Positions 1 through 9,668 of a DNA stretch of 33,424 bases are shown one piece after another (within the stretch, counting starts at the first letter, position 1; every line of letters starts with the position of its first letter). Source of the DNA: Kiloniellaceae bacterium (GTDB lineage Bacteria > Pseudomonadota > Alphaproteobacteria > Kiloniellales > Kiloniellaceae); the NCBI GenBank assembly GCA_028280915.1, contig JANQKX010000135.1:1-33424 (forward strand), read 5' to 3'. The translations under genes and the position numbers were made by a program. Below the pieces are notes generated by a model. It had not been told where the DNA came from and ran no database searches. It saw only the letters and a program-made list of their open reading frames with translations.

Positions 1-2763
1 ATCCAGACCGGCCAGCAGATGCAGCTGGACGTGAGCCTGGCGCCGGAGGCGTCCGATCCGCCCGAAGCCCTGGTCAACGACGCCAAGCTCAGCCTGACCC
101 GGGCTGAGGCCAACGGGCCGGCCCAGGTGCAAGGCGCTGTGACTTTTCGTGGTCAACAAATCGAACTCACCGCTTTGGGCACGCCCGAAGGCGCTATCGA
201 AGAAGGCGGCGGGACCTTCACCGCTCAGGTCTCCTCGGCCCTGGCCTCCCTGAACCTGGACGCCAAGCGGGAGCCGGGCCCGGACAACCCGGTGGACGCG
301 GACATCACCTTCAAGACGTCGGGCTTGCAGGCCATGGCGGCCTGGCTCGGCGGCAGCGCGGGAACGGGGCGGACCGGCGATCCCGTGGACCTCTCCCTGA
401 ACCTCAACGGACGGCCCGACAAGATCGCCATAAAGGACCTAAAGGTGACCAGCAACGTCATCGCCCTGGCCGGCGAGGGGGAGCTGGACAACACCGGCGC
501 AGTGCCCAATGTGACGGTGACTCTGCAGTCGGACCAGTTGGACCTTGACACGCTCCTCGCGGCGCTGCGCGAAGGCGAAGGGGCGGCGGATACGTCGGAG
601 CAGACCGGCGCGGCCGAGGCCTCTGAAGCGACCGATGAGCCCGCGGCCGAAGAACCCGAAACGGCCGAAACGGCGCCGGAGGACGGGCCGGTCGCCGAAG
701 ACGTCTTCGCCTTCCTGCCGGATGAGCCCCTGGATCTGTCGCCGCTGAAAGCGGCCAATGGGGTGGTGGACCTCACCCTGGTCAAAGTGCTGTACAGCGA
801 TCTGGAAATCGGGCCGGTGGCGGTCAAGGGCGCCTTGCAAGACGGCAAGTTGAGCGTTGACCTGACCGAGTTTCGGGTGGAAGCGGCCAACCTGCAGGCC
901 AAGTTGAACGCCGAGGCGGGGGACGAGGGGCTTAAGGCCCAGTCCCGGGTGGATCTGGTATCAGGCAAGGGCACCTTGGTGGAGGAAAAGACCCAGGGCC
1001 GCATCGACATCGCCGAAGGGGTGACGGGTCATCTGGATCTGACCACCGCCGGTGCGTCGGTCAGAAGCCTTGTGCTCCAGCTGACCGGTGACGGGGAACT
1101 GGCGGTGCCCGGGGTCACCCTGACGGGCTCCGATGTGGCCGGTCTGAAGGACGGCAAGATCCGCTTCGACCTGCCGGGAGTGACCGATCCGCCGGAGGTG
1201 GGTGTGACGGCCACCCTGCTGGTGGGCGAGCGGCATGTTGAGTTGCCCTTGGACCTGAAGCTCAAAACCGGTCCCTTGCCGGACATGGCCCGCGGCCGCG
1301 AGGCGCCGGTGGACCTGACCGCCGACTTGGGCCAGACCCATGTAAACCTCAACGGCAAGATCAGCGGCCTGACCACGGTCCCCGTGTTCAACTTCGACCT
1401 TTTGATCGATGCGCCCAGCACCGAGGCGTACCGGGTTTTTGTCAAGGAGCTGCCGATCCTTGAGCCCGTGCAGGCCAAAGCGGTCATCAAGAGCGAGGGA
1501 GAGATCCTGACCGTGGATGGCCTGACCGCCCAGGTGGGCCCCTCCGACATGGTCGGGGAGGTGCGCCTGGACTACGGCAGCCGGCCCATGGACCTGAAGG
1601 CCAGCATCACCTCGAAACTGCTTGATCTTCACAGTCTGGAATCCCCGCAAGACGGTAAGGAGGACGCGAAAGCAGAACCCGCCCAGCAAGAGCAGGTGAC
1701 CGAGCCCAGCAACAAGGCGTCGGACGAGACCAGCCATGGGACCCAAGGCCAGACCGAGAGCGCGTCCAAGGACTATCTGCTGAAGGATGATCCCTTGCCG
1801 TTGGATGCGCTGGCCGCCCTCAACGCCGATGTGAAAGTGGTCGCCGATAGCTTCAAGGTCAGTGAAAACCTGACCTTGAGCAAGGTGGATATCGGGATCC
1901 TGCTCAAGGACAAGGTCCTCAACGTGGACCCCCTCAAGCTCAACATGAACAACGGCGACATGGACGGCGTGGTCAAGGTGGATGCCACCCAGGAACCGGC
2001 CCAAATGAGCCTGGCCATCGAAGTGGACAGCTTCGACATGGTGGTGTCCGAGCAGGTGCATATGACCCTGGACGGCTACACGGATTTCAAGGCCAGCGGC
2101 AACAGCCCCCGGCAGCTGGGCAGCACCTTGACCGGTCGTACCGACTGGGTCTCCCGCAAGGGAACGGTGGACAGCGGCTTCTTGGGTCTGCTCACCTTCG
2201 GTACCGGGGACATCTTGGGGCCGCTCTTCGGCGGCAAGTCCAACGCCGCCTTCAACTGCCTGGTGGGCCGCATCGATTTTGAGACGGGCATCGGCACGCC
2301 CACGGTTTTCATGCTGGATTCCCAGGATCTCATCGTGGCGGGCGACGGCACCATCGACCTGCGGGACGAGACCTTGAACATGAGCGTGGGCACCGCGACC
2401 CGCTCCATTTCCCTGGCCGACTTGGCGGTGCCTTTCCTGGTGGTGGGGCCCATTGCCTCGCCCACGGTGATTCCCGATCCGGTGGGTGGCGTGGGCAAGC
2501 TGAGTTCCAAGGCCTTGGAACTGGTCAACCCCATCAACGCCGTCGACATGGTGTTCGGCGCCGACATCCTGGGCAGCAAAAAGACGCCTTGCGAGACCGC
2601 GTTCGAGAAGATCGCCGATACCAAGGCGCCGGCCGACCTGGTGGTCACCGACGCCCAGAAGGAAAAGTCCAAAGGCCTGGTTGGCGGTGCCATGGAATCC
2701 ATTGGCGAGGGCCTGGGCAGCCTCTTTGGCGGCGGCAGCGACAAGGAAAAGGCGGAGGAATAA
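1..2763 (+). CDS. AsmA family protein, C-terminal part (frame is open to the left window edge)
   Basis: Long ORF 19..2763 whose frame stays open to base 1; repeated beta-rich AsmA-like segments ('LDLHSLESP', 'GDGTIDLRDETLNMSVGTATRSISLADLAVPFLVVGPIASPTVIPDP'). Confidence 0.85.
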   Translation: MQTGQQMQLDVSLAPEASDPPEALVNDAKLSLTRAEANGPAQVQGAVTFRGQQIELTALGTPEGAIEEGGGTFTAQVSSALASLNLDAKREPGPDNPVDADITFKTSGLQAMAAWLGGSAGTGRTGDPVDLSLNLNGRPDKIAIKDLKVTSNVIALAGEGELDNTGAVPNVTVTLQSDQLDLDTLLAALREGEGAADTSEQTGAAEASEATDEPAAEEPETAETAPEDGPVAEDVFAFLPDEPLDLSPLKAANGVVDLTLVKVLYSDLEIGPVAVKGALQDGKLSVDLTEFRVEAANLQAKLNAEAGDEGLKAQSRVDLVSGKGTLVEEKTQGRIDIAEGVTGHLDLTTAGASVRSLVLQLTGDGELAVPGVTLTGSDVAGLKDGKIRFDLPGVTDPPEVGVTATLLVGERHVELPLDLKLKTGPLPDMARGREAPVDLTADLGQTHVNLNGKISGLTTVPVFNFDLLIDAPSTEAYRVFVKELPILEPVQAKAVIKSEGEILTVDGLTAQVGPSDMVGEVRLDYGSRPMDLKASITSKLLDLHSLESPQDGKEDAKAEPAQQEQVTEPSNKASDETSHGTQGQTESASKDYLLKDDPLPLDALAALNADVKVVADSFKVSENLTLSKVDIGILLKDKVLNVDPLKLNMNNGDMDGVVKVDATQEPAQMSLAIEVDSFDMVVSEQVHMTLDGYTDFKASGNSPRQLGSTLTGRTDWVSRKGTVDSGFLGLLTFGTGDILGPLFGGKSNAAFNCLVGRIDFETGIGTPTVFMLDSQDLIVAGDGTIDLRDETLNMSVGTATRSISLADLAVPFLVVGPIASPTVIPDPVGGVGKLSSKALELVNPINAVDMVFGADILGSKKTPCETAFEKIADTKAPADLVVTDAQKEKSKGLVGGAMESIGEGLGSLFGGGSDKEKAEE

Positions 2764-2854
2764 ACGCCGCCGCAAATGGGGCTTTTCAAGGGTGGCGATA
2801 CGCTTGGTAACGGCGACCGTTTTGTGTCACTAATTCCTTTTGTAGCTGGACTTT

Positions 2855-3799
2855 GTGTCAGGGGGCGGCGTATTGACGAAAAGTAAGGTCATCATCGACA
2901 CGGACCCGGGTATCGATGATGCCATGGCGATTTTGTTCGCCTGTCAGCACCCGCAAATCGACCTTGTCGGCCTGACCTCCATTTTCGGCAACGTGAAAGT
3001 GGAGACGGCCACGCGCAATGCCCTGGCGCTGAGCGACCTGGCCCGTCATCCGGTGCCGGTGGCTCGTGGGGCCGCCCATCCCCTGGGTCAGCCGCCCCGG
3101 GAACCGGCCACCCATGTGCACGGGATTGAAGGCTTCGGCCATCTGCCGCCCATCATCCCGCGCCATCAGGCCGATGGTCGCAGCGCCGCGGCCTTCATTT
3201 GCGACATGGCCAATGCCCACCCGGGGGAGCTGGTGCTTTGTCCGGTCGGCCCTCTGACCAACCTGGCCCTGGCGCTGGACCTGGATCCCGGTATTGCCCA
3301 AAAGGTCAGGGCCGTGCATGTCATGGGCGGCAGCCTGCGTGTGGGCGGCAATGTCTCGGACTATGCGGAGGCCAACATCTGGCAGGACCCCCATGCGGCC
3401 GATCAGGTTTTTGCCGCCGGTTGGGACGTCAAACTGATCGGTCTGGACGTAACTCACTCGGTGACCTGCCAGCCCGAGGATTTCGATAAACTGGCCGAGG
3501 CGGCACCGGTCCTGGGTGGTTTCCTAAAGGACGCGGCCAAGTTCTATTTTGAGTTCCACGAATGGAACGACGGGTTTTACGGCGCCTACATGCATGATGC
3601 CTTGGCGGTGATCTCCATCATCCGGCCGGAACTTTTCACCTTCGAGCGTCATGGCGTGATGGTTCGCCTCGACGGGGCCGCGGCGGGGGAGACCTTCATC
3701 GTCGACGATCCGGCGCGGGCGCAGATCCAGTGGGCCAGTGATGTTCAAGTCGAGGCGGCGAAGTCGCTTTATTTTGAAACCCTCGGCGCTTCGTTTTGA
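2855..3799 (+). CDS. Inosine/uridine-preferring nucleoside hydrolase family protein
   Basis: N-terminal DTDPGIDDA signature, 'VMGGSLRVGGNVSDYAEANIWQDPHAA' and 'MHDALAV' motifs. Start could be GTG 2855 or TTG 2873. Confidence 0.93.
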   Translation: MSGGGVLTKSKVIIDTDPGIDDAMAILFACQHPQIDLVGLTSIFGNVKVETATRNALALSDLARHPVPVARGAAHPLGQPPREPATHVHGIEGFGHLPPIIPRHQADGRSAAAFICDMANAHPGELVLCPVGPLTNLALALDLDPGIAQKVRAVHVMGGSLRVGGNVSDYAEANIWQDPHAADQVFAAGWDVKLIGLDVTHSVTCQPEDFDKLAEAAPVLGGFLKDAAKFYFEFHEWNDGFYGAYMHDALAVISIIRPELFTFERHGVMVRLDGAAAGETFIVDDPARAQIQWASDVQVEAAKSLYFETLGASF

Positions 3800-3897
3800 G
3801 ACCGCCGAATTGGCATCGCGGAGCGGACCGTGAGTGACTTTGCGGTTTTGGCCATTGATCGCAATCAAGCCGACGCGCCTGCCGCCACGGCCCTGCC

Positions 3898-4647
3898 TTA
3901 CGAAAAATAGCGCCCGGACCAAAAGGGCTGAACCGGGGCGGCTGTCCGCAGGTTGGTCATGAAGCTTTCCAGCTTTTGCTTGGAGAGACCGCCTTCATCG
4001 CGTACCCCGTTGCACAGGTCCACGCCAAAGGGATTGACCCGGCGCACCGCCTCCACAATGTTGCCGGGATTGAGCCCGCCGGCCAGGAAGACCGGCTTGG
4101 GCGAGCGTTTGACAAATTCCGCCGAGATACGCCAGTCGTGCACCCGCCCGGTGCCGCCCAACTCGGCCACCGTCATGGAGGGGCGACCCGAATCCAGCAG
4201 AAAGGCGTGCACGTGCGGGGCATAAAGGGGGATCAGGTCCAGGGCATCCATGCCTTCCACGTGGATCACCTGCACCCGGCGCACCCCCTCGGGCAGCAGG
4301 CGCTTCAGGTCTTCGTGTTCCCGGGGGTCGATGTGGCGCACGATCTGCACCGTCGAGGTGCCGCAATGGCGCACGTGATCGGCGATATCCTGGGCCCGGC
4401 TGCGCTGGGTCAGCAAAAAGGTGGCAATGGGCGGCGGTACGATCTCGGCGATGTCCCTGGCCACATCGTCGTCGATCACCCCGGGGCCCGAGGGCATGTC
4501 CGCGACCAGCCCGAGCGCATCGGCGCCCAGGGCAATGGCCAGTTCGGCCTCCTCAAGCGAGGAAATGCAGCAGATCTTAATTCTTGGAAACAACGAATCC
4601 TCCACCCCCATGCCACTAAATCTTGCGCGCCAAGACTCGCCTGTCAA
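3898..4647 (-). CDS. Phosphoribosylanthranilate isomerase-fold (TrpF-like) protein
   Basis: 'RIKICCISSLEEAELAIALGADALGLV' (KIC motif), 'FLLDSG...GGTGRVHDW', 'LAGGLNPGNIVEAV', 'GVDLCNGVR'. An internal ATG near 4611 is a possible start. Confidence 0.8.
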   Translation of the reverse strand: MTGESWRARFSGMGVEDSLFPRIKICCISSLEEAELAIALGADALGLVADMPSGPGVIDDDVARDIAEIVPPPIATFLLTQRSRAQDIADHVRHCGTSTVQIVRHIDPREHEDLKRLLPEGVRRVQVIHVEGMDALDLIPLYAPHVHAFLLDSGRPSMTVAELGGTGRVHDWRISAEFVKRSPKPVFLAGGLNPGNIVEAVRRVNPFGVDLCNGVRDEGGLSKQKLESFMTNLRTAAPVQPFWSGRYFS

Positions 4648-4706
4648 TCGGCCAAAAAGGGCACCGTCATGGGGGCAGTCCAGACCAAATACAGCAAGAA
4701 AAATTC

Positions 4707-5303
4707 TCAGTCTGAGGATGGGAGCAAACGCGCGTCGGTCATAGGCGCCACATTTGTCTTTGCAAGCAGCGAACCAATCGCCTCCCAGTCCTCAATTACT
4801 GTCCGATAGATCCATCGATAAACAGATGGGTCATCAAACAACCGAAGAGTGGCCTCACGACCGATCAAGCTGCTGGTTGCTTCAATCTCCAACCAGTTTA
4901 CCGCCAGATGTAGGTAGATCGAATAGACGTCACGGGCGCGCTGTGACACTGGGGAAGGGACCTTGGGATACCGAACCTTCAGCGCGTCGATGGCATTGGG
5001 CAACTCGGCTTTGCAATGATCGCTCAGGTACCAGTGGATTTGCTCATGGAGGTATGTGCTCAGAAATCTCTTTGGATTTCCGACTTCCAGCGTATTCAAC
5101 GTCAATATGGGATGGCTGTGTGGAACTTCGTTTGGCGCAATTCTAACCTCCTGGGTGAATTCAAACCTGGCCAGGTCGTATTGGGCCCTGAGGCTAACCA
5201 GCAGTTTTTTCGCCGCTTCAGCGTTTCGTTCGCTGGTCGACAGATCAATTTTGATACAGATGGGCGAGATCACGCTTTTCATCGGGACAAACACATTCAC
5301 CAA
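4707..5303 (-). CDS. Hypothetical protein with an HExxH motif (possible zinc metallopeptidase-like)
   Basis: ORF with 'STYLHEQIHWYLSDH' (HEQIH) and downstream 'NWLEIEAT'; same strand and just upstream of the TrpF-like gene. Confidence 0.6.
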   Translation of the reverse strand: MVNVFVPMKSVISPICIKIDLSTSERNAEAAKKLLVSLRAQYDLARFEFTQEVRIAPNEVPHSHPILTLNTLEVGNPKRFLSTYLHEQIHWYLSDHCKAELPNAIDALKVRYPKVPSPVSQRARDVYSIYLHLAVNWLEIEATSSLIGREATLRLFDDPSVYRWIYRTVIEDWEAIGSLLAKTNVAPMTDARLLPSSD

Positions 5304-5485
5304 GGTAGGTCTTTTCTTTGCCCGACTTTCCTCGCACGATCAACGGGAAGGGGACGACTGCACTGGTTCCTCCATTTGACTCCTCAACTTCCCGCCGATT
5401 TATTCCGGCGCCCTGACCTTTTACATCCAATAGGGGTGCTTATATGCAAAAGATCCCTGACCCCGCGGATGAGGAGAAAGACGTT

Positions 5486-5770
5486 ATGAATCGGGACCAA
5501 TACGTGGAAATGCTGAAAGCCCGCCTGGATGAATGGAACGGGCAGATTTCCAAGGCCGAAGTGCAGATCAAAGACGCCTCCGACGATATGAAGGCCCGCT
5601 ACGAGGAACAGTTGGCCGAGATGACCAAACAGGCGGAAGCGGCCCAGGATAAAATCCAAAGCGCGATCCAGACCCATTCCGAAGATTGGGAAAAGCACCG
5701 CGCCAACATGGAAACCGCCTGGAACGATATCGCCGAGGGCTTCACCAAGGCCTGGTCCCGCTTCAGTTGA
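5486..5770 (+). CDS. Small coiled-coil protein
   Basis: ATG 5486 preceded by 'ggagaaag'; charged, heptad-like helical sequence 'EMLKARLDEWNGQISKAEVQIKDASDDMKARYEEQLAEMTKQAEAAQDKIQ'. ORF track starts at 5444. Confidence 0.7.
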   Translation: MNRDQYVEMLKARLDEWNGQISKAEVQIKDASDDMKARYEEQLAEMTKQAEAAQDKIQSAIQTHSEDWEKHRANMETAWNDIAEGFTKAWSRFS

Positions 5771-5848
5771 GCTCTCCGCCGTTAGGCGATGAAAGTTCAC
5801 AAGGGCCGGTTGGCCCCCTGAACGACGCTTGAACGGTGAGAGCGGTCG

Positions 5849-7000
5849 TCATGCGGCCCTTGACCGCCACAGTTGGGGCAGGCCCCAGAGGGCCAGGCCC
5901 GCCAGCAATCCCCAAAAGGCCGCGCCGATGCCAAAAGCGCTGTAGCCCGAAGCGGTGACCACGAAGGTGGCCGCCGCCGGGAAGCGGTCGCCCTCGGCGG
6001 CCATGCCGGCGCGCAAGGCGCCCACAAAGGGGCCCGTCAAGGCGATGCCAGCGACCGCGGCGATGAGGGCTTCGGGAAAGCTGGCGAAGAGGGTCACCAC
6101 CGAAGCGCCGAAAACCGCCAGCACCGCATAACCCAGGGCATAAAAGGGCCCCGTCAGCCAGCGCTTGTCCTTGTCCGAATGGGCATCGGGCCCGGTGCAG
6201 AGGGAGGCGGTAATCGCCGCCAGGCTGGTGGTATGCGCTCCAAAAGGGGCGCTCAAGAGGGAAGCCAGACCGGTCACCGTGAGGACGGAGCGGCTGGGCG
6301 GCGTATAGCCGGCCGCTTGCAAGACGGCAAAGCCCGGCAGGTTTTGCGACGCCATGGTGACCAGGTAGAGGGGAATGCCCACCCCGATCATCACCGCGGG
6401 ATCAAAGCGTGGCGCCACCCAGACAAAGCTGGAGATGCTAAGGTTGCCCAGAGGACTGGTCATACCCAGGCCGTAGGAAAGGGCGATGCCCAGTGCCAGT
6501 ACGGCCAAGACCGCCCAGGCCGGGGAAAATAGCCGAATGACGGCAAAGACCACGATCAGCGGCAGCACCAGGGCCGGCGCGTCCTGCAGGTGGTCAAAAA
6601 CGGCGACCACAAAGGCAAACAAAACCCCCGCCAACATGGCCGAGGCGATCGAACTGGGGATGCGTTGCAGGGCATCGTTGACCGGGCGAAAGAGCGCGGT
6701 GGCCAGGATCAGCGCCGCCGCGAGGAAAAAGGCGCCCACCGCCTCGGGCATGGCGATGCCGCTGGTGGCCGCGATCAAGGCGGCGCCGGGCGTGGACCAG
6801 GCGGTGACGATGGGCTGGCGGTGGCGCCAGCTCAAAATCGCCGTGGTGGCCATCATGCAGATACACAAAACGGCGATCCACGACGACGTTTGTGCCGGCG
6901 TGGCCTGAAGCGCCGCGGCGGCCGCCAAAATGATGGCGATGGAGCCGCCAAAGCCCACCAGGACCGCCACCAAGGCGGAAATGACAACAGAAGCCCTCAT
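5849..7000 (-). CDS. BenE family (benzoate/H+ symporter-like) transporter
   Basis: ORF 5849..7033; multi-spanning protein with 'TAWSTPGAALIA' and 'FGAHTTSLAAITASLCTGPDAH', typical of BenE. Start placed at internal ATG (MRASVVISAL) because the upstream ATG overlaps a putative operator. Confidence 0.88.
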   Translation of the reverse strand: MRASVVISALVAVLVGFGGSIAIILAAAAALQATPAQTSSWIAVLCICMMATTAILSWRHRQPIVTAWSTPGAALIAATSGIAMPEAVGAFFLAAALILATALFRPVNDALQRIPSSIASAMLAGVLFAFVVAVFDHLQDAPALVLPLIVVFAVIRLFSPAWAVLAVLALGIALSYGLGMTSPLGNLSISSFVWVAPRFDPAVMIGVGIPLYLVTMASQNLPGFAVLQAAGYTPPSRSVLTVTGLASLLSAPFGAHTTSLAAITASLCTGPDAHSDKDKRWLTGPFYALGYAVLAVFGASVVTLFASFPEALIAAVAGIALTGPFVGALRAGMAAEGDRFPAAATFVVTASGYSAFGIGAAFWGLLAGLALWGLPQLWRSRAA

Positions 7001-7015
7001 GACAATCTGAAAAAG

Positions 7016-7025
7016 TTGTATCCAA
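7016..7025. promoter_or_regulatory. Putative GntR/FCD operator TTGTATCCAA in the benE-like/gntR divergent region
   Basis: TTGTATCCAA (reverse complement TTGGATACAA) resembles known FadR/FCD-subfamily half-palindromic operators and lies next to the divergent GntR gene. Confidence 0.4.
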
Positions 7026-7086
7026 TTTTTCAATTTGGCGACAAAAAAGAATTTCTGTCAACAATCTCCGTCGCCTATGATGGGGA

Positions 7087-7770
7087 ATGAGTAAAGAAAA
7101 CTCCCACTTCCGGCCGGCACAGACAAAGGACGCCGATTCAGCCAAGGCGCGGGGCAAGCGGGCGGCCGAAATCGCCCTGGATCTGCGCGGACAGATTATC
7201 TCGGGTGATCTGCCGCCCGAGGCCAAACTGGGCCAGGAGTCCCTGGCCGAACGGTATCAGGTCAGCCGCATCCCCGTGCGCGAGGCCTTGCGGCTTTTGG
7301 AAGCGGAAGGCCTGGTCATCTTCGATCCCAACAAGACCGCACGGGTGGCGCCGCTCAGCAAGGCGGACATGCTGGAGATCTACGCCATGCGTGTCGCCGC
7401 CGAGACCCTGGCCCTCAAGGTTGCCCTTCCGGAACTGAGCAACCGGCAAATCGACGCGGCCGAGGAGATCCAGGCGCAAATCGAAGAGGCACCGCTCGGC
7501 CGGTTCGGCGAGCTCAACACGGCGTTCCACCGCTGCCTTTACGAGCCGGCCTGTTGGCCCCGGCTATTGGCCCACATCGACGTGCTGGGGCACGCGGCCG
7601 ACCGCTACCTGCGCTTGGCCATTGCCGGGCTGGACTACGCCGCCAAGTCCCACCGGGAGCATCATGAACTGCTCAAGGCCTGCCGGGCGCGGGACGAGGC
7701 CGCCGCCGTGGACTGCCTCACCAAACACATCGGCGAAGCGGGGGAAGCGCTGGCAAAGCTGCTCAGATAG
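7087..7770 (+). CDS. GntR family transcriptional regulator (FCD domain)
   Basis: wHTH 'LGQESLAERYQVSRIPVREALRLLEAEGLV', FCD-like C-terminus 'FHRCLYEPA...HREHHELLKACRARDEAAA'. Confidence 0.93.
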   Translation: MSKENSHFRPAQTKDADSAKARGKRAAEIALDLRGQIISGDLPPEAKLGQESLAERYQVSRIPVREALRLLEAEGLVIFDPNKTARVAPLSKADMLEIYAMRVAAETLALKVALPELSNRQIDAAEEIQAQIEEAPLGRFGELNTAFHRCLYEPACWPRLLAHIDVLGHAADRYLRLAIAGLDYAAKSHREHHELLKACRARDEAAAVDCLTKHIGEAGEALAKLLR

Positions 7771-7937
7771 CGGGCACCGGCCACGGCCTATGAGGTATAC
7801 AGGGAGCGCCGCAGCACTCTGTCAGACCGGGCGCCTCGGATCAGGTCCAAAGTCTTTCCCCCGCTTGCGCCGCGCCCGTAAAGGGTTCAGTCTGGAACGA
7901 CGAGGTGCAAAGTTTCTCATTGGGGGGAGGGGGATCG

Positions 7938-9464
7938 GTGTTCAAAAATCCGTTGTTGCTGACCGCGCTTGTGGTGACGGGAGCGATCGCGGTTTGGGGC
8001 ATCGTGGATACGGCCGGGCTGGCCGCCACGGCCGCCAGGCTGGTGGAGATCCAATTCACCAGCCGGGCCTGGTTCATCATGCTCACCATCAGTTTTTTGC
8101 TGCTGGTCAGCCTGGCGCTGGCGGTCTCGCCCTATGGCAGGATTAAGCTGGGGCGGGACGGGGACGAACCGGAGTTCGGCACCGTGTCCTGGCTCACCAT
8201 GCTGTTCGCCGCCGGCATGGGGGTGGGCCTGCTTTATTGGGGCACGGCCGAGCCCTTGACCCACTACATGATCGTGGACGACTACGAAGATCCGCGCCAG
8301 GCCGCCGACATCGCCCTCTTCCTGACCAATTTTCACTGGGGCTTTCACGCCTGGGCCATCTATGCCCTGACCGGGCTGGTCATCGCCTATTTCGGCTTCC
8401 GCCTGGGCTGCCCCAGCCTGGTCAGCGCGCCATTGCTGCACGTCTTGGGCCGGGGCTGGCTGGTGCGGGCCGTGGGCTGGATGAGTGATCTGCTGGCCAT
8501 CGTCGCCATTGCCATCGGCCTGGGTGGCTCCGTCGCCATGGGGGTGTTTCAGGTCAAGGAAGGCATCGACGCCTTGTTCGGGCTCCAGGGCACGGGGCTC
8601 GGCCTGGCTCTGATCATCTTCGCCGTGCTCTGCGCATCTTACGTGGTGCCCTTGATGGTTGATTTGAGCAGCGGCATGGCGATCCTGTCCAACACGGCCA
8701 TGGCCGTGGCCTGCGGCCTGATGGTCTTCATCCTTCTGGCCGGGCCGACCCATTTCCTCATGGGCGGGATCGTGCAGGCCCTGGGCGAGTATCTGGGCGG
8801 GGCCTTTACCCACGGCTTTCGCACCTTCGCTTATCTGGATGACCGGGTCGGCGACTGGTTTCAGTCCTGGACCCTGACCTACATGGTGTGGTGGCTGGCC
8901 TGGGCGCCCTTTGTGGGCGTCTTCATCGCCCGTATTTCACGGGGCCGTACCATCCGCGAATTCCTCTGCGGCGTGATCCTGGTACCCACCGCCTTTTCCA
9001 TCTTGTGGTTCGGCGTCTTTGGCGGGGTCGGTTTTTTCGACCACCTGCGCCTAAACGTGCCCATTCTGGAGAGCGTTCGGGACAACGTGAGCGGCGTGAC
9101 CTTTTTTGTCCTGAATCAGTTCCCGCTGCCCTGGCTCACCATGGGTGCCGTGGTGGTGGCGGCGTTTTTGTTCATCGTCACCAGCGTGGTCAGCGCCGCC
9201 TTTGTGCTGGGCATGTTTTCCACCGGCGGCGATCTTAACCCCAGCGCCCGGGTCAAGCTCAGCTGGGGCGTGGTGCTGGGGGCCCTGGGCCTGGTGATGA
9301 TCCTCTCGGGAAGTATCGACGCGGTGAAGTCCATCATCGCCCTGGGGGCGCTGCCCTTCGTCTTTATCGTCCTGCTGCTGGTGATTTGCCTGCTCAAGGC
9401 CCTCAAGGCGGAAAAGGGCGCGTTAAAACCGGAGGCCGTCCCCATGAGTGTTTCCCATGACTGA
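7938..9464 (+). CDS. BCCT family (betaine/carnitine/choline-type) transporter
   Basis: 'FGTVSWLTMLFAAGMGVGLLYWGTAEPLTHY', 'FHWGFHAWAIYALTGLVIAYF', 'WTLTYMVWWLAWAPFVGVFIARISRGRTIREF'. GTG 7938 preceded by a strong 'ggggggagggg' RBS; ORF track starts at 7905. Confidence 0.93.
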   Translation: MFKNPLLLTALVVTGAIAVWGIVDTAGLAATAARLVEIQFTSRAWFIMLTISFLLLVSLALAVSPYGRIKLGRDGDEPEFGTVSWLTMLFAAGMGVGLLYWGTAEPLTHYMIVDDYEDPRQAADIALFLTNFHWGFHAWAIYALTGLVIAYFGFRLGCPSLVSAPLLHVLGRGWLVRAVGWMSDLLAIVAIAIGLGGSVAMGVFQVKEGIDALFGLQGTGLGLALIIFAVLCASYVVPLMVDLSSGMAILSNTAMAVACGLMVFILLAGPTHFLMGGIVQALGEYLGGAFTHGFRTFAYLDDRVGDWFQSWTLTYMVWWLAWAPFVGVFIARISRGRTIREFLCGVILVPTAFSILWFGVFGGVGFFDHLRLNVPILESVRDNVSGVTFFVLNQFPLPWLTMGAVVVAAFLFIVTSVVSAAFVLGMFSTGGDLNPSARVKLSWGVVLGALGLVMILSGSIDAVKSIIALGALPFVFIVLLLVICLLKALKAEKGALKPEAVPMSVSHD

Positions 9465-9615
9465 CGGCACCATCAGCGCCTGGCTGGACACCATCATGAA
9501 CATTGAGGTCTTTGCCTTCATCGGCTTGCTCATTTGGATCTATTTCAAGCCAGACAAAAAAGACCCCGCCAGAAACGATCCCGCCGGAGAAGACAAACAG
9601 CACCGGCGCCCCTGA
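9457..9615 (+). CDS. 52-aa putative single-pass membrane microprotein overlapping the BCCT stop codon
   Basis: ATG 9457 overlaps the BCCT stop (9462..9464); translates MTDGTISAWLDTIMNIEVFAFIGLLIWIYFKPDKKDPARNDPAGEDKQHRRP*. One hydrophobic helix, then a charged tail. Confidence 0.6.
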   Translation: MTDGTISAWLDTIMNIEVFAFIGLLIWIYFKPDKKDPARNDPAGEDKQHRRP

Positions 9616-9668
9616 AGCAAAACCCGGTCTAAATCAGGGGCACGACCCTCCCGCGGCCTTTATGGTGC

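Noticed and set aside
961-2775. 604-aa antisense ORF opposite the AsmA gene
   Set aside because: Shadow ORF of a high-GC coding strand; His/Gly/Arg-rich composition, no recognisable motif, sense frame has clear AsmA features.
7917-8813. 298-aa antisense ORF within the BCCT gene
   Set aside because: Gln/His/Gly-rich shadow ORF without family features.
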